Positions 32,683 to 42,542 of a DNA stretch of 64,000 bases are shown here, in pieces. The DNA is from Adiantum capillus-veneris (Eukaryota; Streptophyta; Polypodiopsida; Polypodiales; Pteridaceae), in contig CM043960.1 in assembly GCA_014529385.2 (NCBI GenBank), positions 79,399,332 through 79,463,331 of the forward strand, written 5' to 3'. Position 1 is the stretch's first letter, and every line of letters starts with the position of its first letter. The notes under the pieces were generated by a model, which was given only the letters and a program-made list of their open reading frames with translations, did no database searches and was not told where the DNA came from. The translations under genes were made by a program, and so were the position numbers.

Positions 32683-33952
32683 TGTCACGTGACACATCCC
32701 AACCCTATGTGTCCGTGGACAAGCTACACCACAGCAGGGTTCTGTCAGTTCAGTCAAGTCTAGATTAGCAGTGATCTGGCACTTTCGTGAGTCTATTCGT
32801 AGACCGTGCATGCCCAGTCACTTAGCATAGATGCATATCCTCCGGTTGCACACAGCATGATCATCGGAATTCCCATCAGAATCCATTAGCATCAGTTAGG
32901 GGAGTTTTCCAGTGCATTTAGCCTATTTTCCTATTTATTGGTTATTTTCACTTATTATGTTTAAGTGACTTTCCAACAAAAGTAGGTAGGGCAATTTTGC
33001 TAAGTTAATATATAAGCAAACCCAAGTTAGCACTTTCTGGCAGAAGAGGCAACAGGAGCTTCCCGCTCAACTGGCAACTTCTCAGCAGTACCCCCCCAAA
33101 ACCCCCCAGCGTTTTTGGACCTCCTTCTTCGCGGGGATTCCCAGCAGAACCATCGCCATACCTCCCACTACCTTGGCGTTTTCACAGATCAGCCATCGCT
33201 TGAAGCTTCCCCCTTCTGGCGATAACCCCCGGCAGATCAGCCCAAGACCTAGCGTTTTTGCTTGCAAAAACACTACAGATTCAGCCAGCATTTTCTTCAC
33301 AAAAACGGCAGCCCACTTTGCAGATTTCCAGCGTTTTTGCTTTGCAGAGTCGGATCAGCCTCGCATGCACCACATCCATCAGCGTTTTGTGTTTGCAGAT
33401 ACAATCAGCCTAGCGTTTTTGGTGAAAGCCAGATTCAGCGAGCGTTTCTGATTTACAGCCCTTGCCGCATCAGAACCACAGCGTTTTCAGCAGTTAGAAC
33501 AGTAGCAGATTCTCCCCAAGTTGGTTGCAGATGATCCCCCATTTTCAGCCATAAAAACGCAGCCAAAACAGTCATTTTCAGCCACCGAAACAGTCCCGAA
33601 ATTCAGCAGTTAGAAGATCTCAGATTTCAGGCATCGTCGTCGTCGTCGCCGTCAGCGTAGTCTCAGTCCATTGCATTCGCATTGTACACCTTTGTGCAAT
33701 CAAAGTAGACCACTCTCGCCGACGAGAGTGGGGCCTTCAGAGGAGGGTTTTACAACCTCTCGGGTGTCGTATCTCTTCTCTCTCCTTCTCTCAGTCTCAT
33801 TCACTTGCACGCACAATCCAATCACTTTGTTCGTGACCACAACACTCTACAGACGGAAAGCTCTCTCTTTCCATAAAGAACTAAAAGGAACCTTGAGCAA
33901 TAAAGATAACTAATCTTGAGAAAATACAACATTCATTCCGTTGCACCTAACA
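32683..33952 (+). repeat. Element F2 5' LTR, inserted in F's 3' LTR
   Basis: A 1270-bp LTR of the same family, followed by TGGTATCAGAGC at 33954-33965. It is longer than the F LTR because of extra sequence in the TTTTTGC/AGCGTTTT-rich part (about 33090-33540). It starts in the middle of another LTR of the same family, which fits self-insertion or unequal recombination. Confidence 0.8.
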
Positions 33953-33953
33953 T

Positions 33954-34679
33954 TGGTATCAGAGCTTTGAAAGTGTTCTGCATTACTCAAGGAAAGAACC
34001 ACAAGAACCACAAGAATTTTTATTGCTTGTGATGATCGCACGAACCCAAGTTTCTTTGGGCGTGGCGATTCCTAATCGTGTTTTGTTGAACAGTGACAGG
34101 AATCCCAAGAAAGAAGGGCTTGTCCAGCCTCCCCTTGTGTCTCTTTTCACTCATCGAGAGCGGACCGTGCACTTGGACCGTGCACTTAGCGGCCGGCCAA
34201 TCAACGTGAGGTGGGAAAAAACAATCTTGGTGTGAGCGCAAGGCCGCCAAGGGGTGCGCCCGCAGAAAGGAGTAGAACTCGGATGAAGAGAAGATCCTTC
34301 TCCAACGCGATTTGCAAGCGAAAGAAAACCTCAAGAACCTCAAGAACCCTAGATTCTCACGAATGAAGGACCTCAAGAACCTCAAGAACCCAAGTTCCTC
34401 GTGAACTTAAGAACCCAAGACCCCCAAGAACCCAAGTTCCTCGTGGACTTAGGAACCCAAGACCCCAAGAACCCACAAGAACCCACGATTGCAGAATGGT
34501 CATCACTCGAAGTGGAGTGGATACTTCGCTTGGAGGCGATGAGCATGAGAGAGGCGAAGAAGAATTTTCCCCACCAGGAGGTTTTTCCGACCCTTCCCCA
34601 TCTACGACAAAGATTGCACTAACTCCTATGGAGGAGTTGGACCAAGAAAGAGACGCAAAAAAAAAGCCTACGAAGAAGA
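33954..34679 (+). mobile_element. Element F2 internal region, truncated by element H
   Basis: Primer-binding site, leader with repeats, and the start of ORF1 (ATG 34496, MVITRSGVDTSLGGDEHERG). The reading is cut after about 60 codons when element H begins at 34680. An indel in a poly-A run near 34660 had already shifted the frame. Confidence 0.8.
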
Positions 34680-35325
34680 TGTAAGGTCTCTGACCTCGAT
34701 CAAAAGAGCACCATTGTACCATGAAATGAACATAATGGAAAAAGTTACTATTTTTAGCAGTTTTCTAAATTTTGTCAGTGCCATGATGTTCAGAATGTTT
34801 TAAAGCTTCGAAATGTGAATTAAAATAATTTTTTTACCAAAAATAGAAAGTTTTTGGTCGCCCGACCCGGCCTGTTTTGATCGTCTCGAAAAACTGCATC
34901 CGTACCCCGAAATTGAAAAAATGCATTTTCGGACCCCGGGAGCTGCTAAATATGGCAGGTACTCGGTCCAGTACGCCTTAGTTAGAGCTCAGTATAGCAA
35001 TTTACGGCATCAAAATCCGACTCGTATGACCCGTTTTAGCCTAAAACCAATTTTTCATAAAATTGTCCGGGGAGGCACCGAGGGCTCGGGACTGTGTGGG
35101 AACAGGTTCCAGGCCACTCCTGACCAACTTTAGCAGCTAGGGGGCGTCCTCTTGCCTTGTGGGAGTCTTTGGGAAGTTTCCAAGCTTGCAACTAAGTGTG
35201 AGAACCAGTTAACTAAACCAACTGGACACTTGGTGGGTAGGGGAACTGGACTTGCCAATACAGAGACTGAGTGCTCCTTCAGATGCAATTAGCAAGGCTG
35301 GTCAATTTTCAGCCTGTAGGAGCCT

Positions 35326-35334
35326 ATTTAAAGG
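35326..35334 (+). promoter_or_regulatory. Candidate TATA box of element H LTR
   Basis: TATTTAAAG in the phrase GAGCCTATTTAAAGG, conserved in the 3' LTR at about 43197-43205. If used, transcription starts near 35360, and U3 is about 0.68 kb with R-U5 about 2.1 kb. Confidence 0.45.
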
Positions 35335-36216
35335 TCTACTCACACACACACACACATATGCTCACACACACATAGTGCACACATACACACCTACACACAC
35401 TGGGAAGGTGCTGCCGGTACACACCTTTTGAAGGAGGAACAAGGAGGAAGGTGCTGTCGAATTCTCGCCTCAAGAAGCTCGATTAGATAAGAGAATCGAT
35501 AAGATTATCAGCCCTTAATCACAGTAACCACGGTTTAATTAATGCCTTCTGTAAATTCTTTTCATTACCATCTAAATTCCTCGTCTATTATGCTTATTCC
35601 TAGTCGTAATTCTTTATAATTACTCTCTAATTTCTCCTTAACCATATTCTATTATATAATCATTATCCAATAGTTGAATTATCAGCCATTCATCACTCTT
35701 AATTAATGATTAGTGCATGGTTATTAGAATTTTCTCTCTCTAGGTAGCATAGTAATTAATCGATAAGCTGATAATTGTGTAGATTGATGAGAATCACTCT
35801 TTCTATCATTCATTAATATTGTAGCTAAATTAAATTCATTTCCCTTATGCATTAAGATGTAATTAAGGAATAATTAATCCGTCGTTGAGTCTCTAAGAGT
35901 TGACTTTTCTTACACCTATGCATAAGGTGAATCTGCACCATCTATTTGCTAGGAAAGAGATTAATCATGCTTAATTCATCTCTCTGGTAATTCCATTAGT
36001 GAAATCCTATTATTCTTAATCATGTAAGCCGAGTAATTATCTTTAGATCCGGTTCCCATAGGATTATGTGTCATCCATAATGATTGCTATATGGAAAAAT
36101 CTAGACCTCTCATATAGGAGGGATTAATTGATGTTGCTAATCTATCTATTGGGTTGTTATGACGCTTGCGAACCTTAGCTTTTTCTCCAAGCTAATTATT
36201 TAAAGTAGTGAGTAAA

Positions 36217-36387
36217 ATGGCTCCGGTTAAGAGAACTCCCTTCGGTGGTGCCCACGACCACGAGGCAAGAACAAGCAATGTCAATGGAAAGGGAAAAGCT
36301 CCCATGGACGAACAAATACCGGCCATCTCACGGGCCATCGACGAAGAAATGGAAGAGGTAGGTCAGAATTTCATTCAAGTTGTTTAA
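36217..36387 (+). CDS. Short ORF inside element H LTR; candidate gag first exon
   Basis: It starts AAAATGG, a good initiation context, and encodes 56 residues (MAPVKRTPFGGAHDHEARTS.., ..ISRAIDEEMEEVGQ..). After codon 47 the sequence reads GAG|GTAGGT, a good splice donor (cut after 36357). The copy in the 3' LTR (from about 44091) is also open and keeps the donor. Gag at 38282 has no Met before residue 38 and is immediately preceded by an acceptor-like CATGTAG. Joining 36357 to 38282 would be in phase. Splicing is inference. Confidence 0.5.
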   Translation: MAPVKRTPFGGAHDHEARTSNVNGKGKAPMDEQIPAISRAIDEEMEEVGQNFIQVV

Positions 36388-36651
36388 TTTAACATTGCTC
36401 ACGTTTAGCTAGGAATGAACATATCCCCAAACATGTTGGAGAAATCCGACGGAAACCTCGGCATTGAATTCATTGTACATTAAGTTCTAAAGTAGGAAGG
36501 AAATGTTTGATGGGTATGCTGTTTGCAAGAGGAAAGAATGTCTGCTAGGGAAAATTTAGCTCGATATATTCATTTTATTTTCAATGTTGAATCAGTCTTG
36601 ACCCCGCTATTGATCACAGGGAGTAGAGTTCCTCGTTAAGGACTCTTGAAT

Positions 36652-36766
36652 CCACGACTTGCTTTTTATGCGGTGGATACCCACGACTTGCTTTCTATGC
36701 GGTGGGAACTCACGTCATGCTTTCTATGCGGTGGGAGTGTCCATGACGTGCTTTCTATGCGGTGGA
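36652..36766 (+). repeat. Four-unit tandem repeat in element H LTR, about 28 bp each
   Basis: Units carry CACGACTTGCTTT(T/C)TATGCGGTGG and the variants CACGTCATGC / CATGACGTGC. The same array is at about 44526-44640 in the 3' LTR. It lies in the proposed R-U5 part of the LTR, and the TGACGTG core of one unit resembles a bZIP-type binding site. Confidence 0.85.
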
Positions 36767-37442
36767 CATACCTAGGTGTATGGGCAGCTAGGCGACAACG
36801 AGAGGAGTGAACTCTCGCTGGAGGGGGGATGTTGTACCTCCAGAACATTGGAATTTTAATGAATAAGTTTGAGTAGAATTTTTACTAGAATACTGTCTTG
36901 GTGTTGTTTGCAATACTGGTTGAAGGGCTGTCTTAATGAACAATGTGCTTCGGAATTAAAACAAGGAATGTTTATGTTGAGCAACCTTTGTGGTAGTAAT
37001 TAGGTCACACAAGGAAGTGTGAGTATGGGGGTGGAAAGTGGGGGCTTGGCTCAGATTGCCAATGCCTACGAGATGGGTGGTCCCGATTGGTCGGGAACTC
37101 TCTGTCCCCATAGTGCTTACTTCGATATTAGTAATACTCATTGTCCCTAGAGCGGTGAAATCTCGAGGGTACGTGCCTCTGAAACATGGGAAAAAAGGTA
37201 CTTGGGGTTTCTCTTCTCTTGGAAGGTGAGTCTTAGGATCGCTAGATGGTTTAAGTACGCTTCCCCTGCGAGGTGGAGCTAGATCTCCCTGCTAGTAGGC
37301 TCGAACTCGACTCACCTTGTGATGAGAGATCGTCCGCTAGTCGAACCCTGAACCATTTTGTTTGCTTCCGCAATAGATCTAGTGGCCACCAGGTTCACCA
37401 TCAAATCCGCTGGTTGATACGGCGGGGTGGGGACCTCACACC

Positions 37443-37454
37443 TGGTATCAGAGC
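37443..37454 (+). other. Element H primer-binding site
   Basis: TGGTATCAGAGC, two bases after the 5' LTR end, complementary to initiator tRNA-Met. Confidence 0.95.
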
Positions 37455-37533
37455 TAAGCCTAGGTTAGGCTGGGAAATAAAGTCGTACTGTTTGAATATT
37501 TAAATAAGGAACTGAAAGTATATAGGTAGTTGA

Positions 37534-38085
37534 TCCGAATTCCTTGCATTGGTGTTGCAAGAAAACCCCGTGCTCGAGTATCGAAAGTTCCAAGTGTTTG
37601 AGCTTATTTATGAGCAAGCTCGAAGATCCCTAGTTTACCAGTTCAGGCGAGATGTCATGGAGATATTGATAATGGCTCATACGCCACACTCCACTCGCAT
37701 TGATAAAGGATGGGAACTTGATTTGACATTTCGAGGAGGGGTTTACTACATCAACGCTCGAAAGCTAGGATGCCTGGCTACCGATTTGAAGAAGATACGT
37801 TGGGGAGAAGAGTTGAGAGTGGTGGAGATATTCTACTTGGTGCCTACACGATTGGACCTGACTGTCTCAGGCGACACCAATCAAACCCTCAACGACTGGC
37901 TCTTGGAGAAGGTCACCAATGTGATCCCAGCAAACAGAGTCAACCTTTGGAGTACCAAAAGAGGAATTCTGGCTTGATATCTTAGTTTATTATCCACTCA
38001 AGAATGAGTACAGGAACTATTTCACGAACGAAGTAGTGCATCATGTGAATACCATCTCCTATGCGTATGTCATATGCAATCCATG
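37534..38085 (+). pseudogene. Unrecognised ORF between PBS and gag of element H
   Basis: An open frame of 148 codons before a stop at 37975. The +1 frame from about 37938 to 38085 continues with protein-like sequence (EEFWLDILVYYPLKNEYRNYF), so one frameshift splits a protein of about 180 residues. It includes LVYQFRRDVMEILIMAHTPH, GWELDLTFRGGVYYINARK and LGCLATDLKKIRWGEELRVV. There is no ATG before about residue 45. It does not resemble gag, pol or a domain I know. It lies inside the proposed gag intron. Confidence 0.45.
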
Positions 38086-38281
38086 AAGCCATGTAATAAG
38101 TTGATCATCAGTTATCTTAAACCTTGAGGGGTTTCGATTGTAATAAATTTTCATCAGTAAAGTGCTTTTTGTCTCTGAATCTTTGCCTCTTGATAAAGTG
38201 GAATTTTGAAATTTTATTAAAGTCTCGTGTCTATTTTTAAATCCAAGTAATGGTATCAAAAATTTTGTATAACCCATGTAG

Positions 38282-39160
38282 ACACCACCTGTTGCTCTGT
38301 ACTCGGCAGCGCAAGAGAAGAAGCTCCTTCTGAAGCAAGCCCAACCTCCTATATTTAAGGGCGAGGGGGCAAATGTAGAGAGAGATGCGGAAGTGTGGAT
38401 GGAAGCCATAGACGACTATTTTGAGGCTGCGGGTACCCAACCCGTAAATCAGAACATGCTTGCAATGTTCCGCTCGACTGGCGATGCCAAGATATGGTGG
38501 AAGCAACATTGCAAGGATATGGATATTAAGGGATCTTCCCAGTCCTGGGAAGACATCAAAGCTGCGATAATGGGGCGTTATTTACCGCCTGCCTATAGAA
38601 CCTTGAGGATGAATGAATTCTTTTCACTTCGGCAGCTGAATTCATCTGTCGAAGAATATTATGCAAAGTTTGTCACTCTTCGGAGATATGCTCCTAAGAT
38701 GACCTTGGAACAACAGGTGGCGAGATTCTGCCAAGGACTAATCGATCCTTTGAATACTCGGCTGGAAGCTCTCAGGCCGACAACACTACAGGATGCCTTG
38801 TTGAGGACCAAACCTCTAGCTCTTGAAGTACAAAAGGTTAATCAGAACAGGAGGAATCATTAGGCAAAGAGGGCAAGGACATCTGCTTGGAATAACAGAC
38901 CAGCCAACCAAGCATATGACCAGCGCCCTATTGTGGCTACCACCACAACCATGGAGTTCCCTGATATTCGATGCTATGGTTGCGGCGAGCATGGACATTA
39001 CAGATCCAATTGCCCCAGGAACATTCAGGCAACCAACGCCAATGCCATACCCTTGAATACTCGTGGGCGTGGCCAAGCTAACGGAAGAAGAGGACGAGGA
39101 AGGATGAACAGAGGGCGAGGGCGTGGAGCTACCGCCAGAGTAAATGCCGCAGTGGTACAA
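38282..39160 (+). pseudogene. Element H gag
   Basis: The frame opens right after a TAG at 38279-38281 and has no Met until 38393, within the capsid domain (KQAQPPIFKGEGANVERDAE, VWMEAIDDYFEAAG, AKIWWKQH, AAIMGRYLPPAYRTLRMNEF, QQVARFCQGLIDPLNTRLEA). An in-frame TAG (38861-38863) interrupts it before the zinc knuckle CYGCGEHGHYRSNC (about 38972-39013) and an Arg/Gly-rich tail (RGRGQANGRRGRGR). The frame is shared with protease and RT, so gag-pol is one long frame broken by point stops. Confidence 0.85.
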
Positions 39161-40984
39161 CCAACTGTGGGTGACGAAGCAGTGGAGAGAGCAACCCTAC
39201 ATGCTGCAATTGATAATCCCAATGGTTGCGAACAATACGCGGCCATCCATACGCCAGGATCTCTCAGAGGTGAACAAGTTAACTTCCTTATAGATTGTGG
39301 TAGTACTCTTTCATTTCTTTCACCCAGATGCATGAGGAAGCTTAAGCTAGATAAGTACCCAACAAGCAAGCTAGTTGTAGAGTTAGCAAACGGCAAGGAA
39401 GTAGTATCTCAACATTCTGCAGGAAAAATCAACTTTGATTTAGGGGAACACCCAACTTCTGCCCAATTTCGAACCCTACCCTTAGGATTCTTTGATGGGA
39501 TACTAGGGATGGACTGGCTAAAGCAAAATAGGGCCCACATACATTGTGCACAAGGGAATTTTACCTTTACAGATAACTTGGGTAATGAAGCCTTAATCCA
39601 AGGGGAAAATGGGAGACCTAGGGCTACTCTAGTTAAGGCCAGCAGACTTTTGAAGGGACTAAGAAAGGGACAACAAATTTATGCGGTAAAGCTCAACAAG
39701 GTGAACCAATCAGATACCTCACTTCGACCAAACTGGTTGAGAGAGTATGATGATGTATTCCCTGAAGACCTTACGAATCTTCCGCCACATAGAGAGGTAG
39801 ATCATGAGATTGAGACTATCCCTGGATGTGAACCTATCTCAAAAAGACCTTATAAGATGTCACTTCCAGAGGCCATCGAACTCAAGGAACAACTTAGGCA
39901 ACTCATTGAGCAAGGATTCATTCGACCCAGTACTTCTCCTTGGGGTGCTCCAGTTCTTTTTCAAAAGAAGGATGGAACCTTAAGGCTATGCATAGACTAC
40001 CGTGGACTGAACTAGGTAACTGTCAAGAACAAGTATCCAATTCCAAGGATTGACGAACTCTTGGACAGGCTCCACGGCGCCAAAATGTTTACAAAGATTG
40101 ATCTAAGGTCAGGATATTACCAAATCAGAATCAAAGAATCAGATATTCCAAAGACAGCTTTCAACACTAGGTATGAGCACTACGAGTTCACAGTAATGTC
40201 TTTTGGTCTAACAAATGCTCCTGCAAGCTTCAATCGACTTATGCAGGATATTTTCAGACCTTACCTGGATGATTTTGTCTTGGTTTTCTTTGATGACATT
40301 CTGATCTATTCTAAGAACGAGGCAGACCACGAAGAACATGTTCGCAAAATACTTGATCTTCTTCGGGAACACCAACTTTACGCTAAAGAGAGCAAGTGCA
40401 CTTTTTGCTCACTAAAGGTTAACTATCTTGGATTTGTCATATCGGCTGAAGGGATTTCAGTGGACCCAGACAAAGTCAAGGATATCGTTGATTGGCCTCA
40501 ACCATCCACTGTCAGCGAAGTAAGAGGATTTCTCGGAATAACGGGATGGTACTGGATTTTTGTCAAGGACTATGCACGTATTGCTACACCTTTGACGGAA
40601 CTCCTGAAGAAAAGAATGAGGATCGAATGGAAGACCGAGCACGAGTTTAGCTTTGCTAAACTAAAAGAGTTCTTGGTCTCAGCTCCTATTTTAAAGCTTC
40701 CAGATTTCAGCAAGGAATTTGAAGTAGCGACTGGCGCTAGCAAATTTGCTCTAGGCGGGGTTCTTACTCAAGAAGGAAGACCGGTGGCGTATACTTCGCG
40801 AAAGCTGAGAGATCATGAGAAGAATTATCCTACTCATGATTTGGAACTTTTAGCAGTTATTCATGCACTGAAGTTATGGAGACATTATCTTCTTGGGCGC
40901 AAGTTTCAGCTTAAAATGGATTTTTACTCAACCTATTCTCAATATGCGACAACGAAGATGGATAGAGCTATTACAGGAATATGA
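39161..40984 (+). pseudogene. Element H protease, RT and RNase H start
   Basis: Protease: NFLIDCGSTLSFLS (active site D-C-G) and DGILGMDWL. RT: EQGFIRPSTSPWGAPVLFQKKDG, CIDYRGLN, then an in-frame TAG at 40013-40015 where relatives have Lys. Then [44 protein letters not shown] and the catalytic FFDDILIYS, all intact. The connection domain ([20 protein letters not shown]) follows. RNase H ([20 protein letters not shown]) shifts frame at about 40915, in the run around ATGGATTTTTACTC. Confidence 0.9.
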
Positions 40985-42510
40985 CCTTGACATAAAGTAT
41001 AGACCAGGAAAGGAAAATGCAGTTGCAGATGGTCTTAGCCGAAAATCCTTTCTCGGAGCTATCTCTATTCCAAATAACCCTATCTGGGATAGATCAAAGA
41101 AGCATCCTTGATAGATCCAGAGTACCAGCATATAGTATCTCTAGTCCAGCAGAATAAGATGCCTGAAGCTAAAGATTACTCTCTTATGGGAGGATGTCTT
41201 TACTACAGACATAGACTCTGTGTACCCAGAGACCCAGCTCTAAAGAAGGCTATTTTGTATGAAGCACACGATAGCCCTACATCCAGACATCTAGGCTATG
41301 CTAAGACTCTTTATGTTGTCAGGAGGAGTTACTTTTGGTCTGGAATGAAAGGAGACATACTTCGCTATGTGAGGCAATGTCTTTCTTGTCAGCGGATAAA
41401 AGCCGAAAGGATCAAGTTACCAGGGCAACTTCAACCTCTTGACATACCCCAGATGAAATGGGAATGCATGAGTATGGATTTTGTTACAGGATTACCTTCT
41501 ACAGGAGGTTATGATTCTGTTTTCGTGGTTGTTGATATGCTCACAAAAGTGGCTCATCTAATACCCGTAAAGACAACCTTTACTGCTTCAGATATTAGTC
41601 GGGTATTCATCAAGGAGATTTTTAGGTTACATGGTCTGCCCAAGCGTATCGTCAGTGACAGAGATGCCAAGTTTACATCAAAATTTGGACTTCTCTTTTC
41701 CAATCTATTGGGTCACAATTAGCTTTCAGTACAGCGTATCATCCACAGACAGATAGGCAAACTGAAAGGGTTAATCAAGTCATCGAGGACATTCTCAGAG
41801 CCTATTGTTCGCAAGAGCCAAAGAAGTGGTTACAATATCTACCTTTCGTGGAGTATGCTTACAACTCTTCCGAACACAGAAGCATTGGAATGTCACCTTT
41901 CAAAGCTCTTTATGGACAGGACTGTTTAGCACCATTGAACTTCTCAGATCCAACCATCAGGGTAGAAGCATCTAGGAAGATGTTAGAAGATATGGAAGCT
42001 CAGACTATAGCTATTCTCCAAGACATTCAGGCCGCTCAGGATAGACAGAAGCACTATGTAGATAAAAACTGTTCGGAAAGAACTTTCAAAGAAGGGGATA
42101 AGGTTTTTCTGAGAGTCCGACCAAAGAAAAGTAACTTATCTCTAGGCAGATATAAGAAGCTAAGTCCAAGGTATTGTGGACCATTCGAGATCGTTAAGGT
42201 TATAAGTGACCAAGCCTACAAGCTAAAGTTACCTGCAAACTTGAAGGTTTATGATGTATTCCACGTCAGCTTACTCAAACCTTATATTTCTAACCCTGAT
42301 CAATTCTTGGACTCAGATCAGATAGTCATGCCAGCACAAGGAGTTCTCGAGCTCCAACCTGACTATGTACTTGAAACAAGGGAAAGGAAGTTACACAACA
42401 GAACTATCACGGAGCATCTAGTAAAGTGGAAGGATTACCCTGAAGAAGATGCAACTCGGGAGGACGAACCAACGCTCTTAAAAGATTACCCAAACACATT
42501 CTTGAGATGA
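40893..42510 (+). pseudogene. Element H RNase H end, integrase and chromodomain
   Basis: RNase H ends with KYRPGKENAVADGLSRKS. Integrase zinc domain: HDSPTSRHLGYAKT and CLSCQRIKAER. Core: MSMDFVTGLPS and VSDRDAKFTS, then a frameshift near 41690. The Glu motif HPQTDRQTERVNQ (Gly to Arg change in the usual TDGQTE) is in the new frame. The 220-codon tail has LPFVEYAYNSS, VYDVFHVSLLKPYIS and a chromodomain (PDYVLETRERKLHNRTITEH, then LVKWKDYPEEDAT). The frame breaks are few. Confidence 0.9.
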
Positions 42511-42542
42511 GGACATCTCAAATTTTTTCACGTTGGGAAGGT

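Larger units (their letters stand above)
34680..37440 (+). repeat. Element H 5' LTR (2.76 kb)
   Basis: Bounded by TGTAAGGTCTCTGACC and GGGGACCTCACA. Contents: a TATA-like TATTTAAAG at about 35326-35334, an AC-rich microsatellite at 35340-35400, a conserved 57-codon ORF (36217-36387), and a four-unit repeat of about 28 bp (36652-36766). At 2.76 kb it is long for a chromovirus LTR. Confidence 0.9.

Noticed and set aside
36666-36848. Minus-strand ORF with repeated HRIES motifs in the H LTR
   Set aside because: Antisense reading of the 28-bp tandem array; the same appears in the other LTR, with no independent support.
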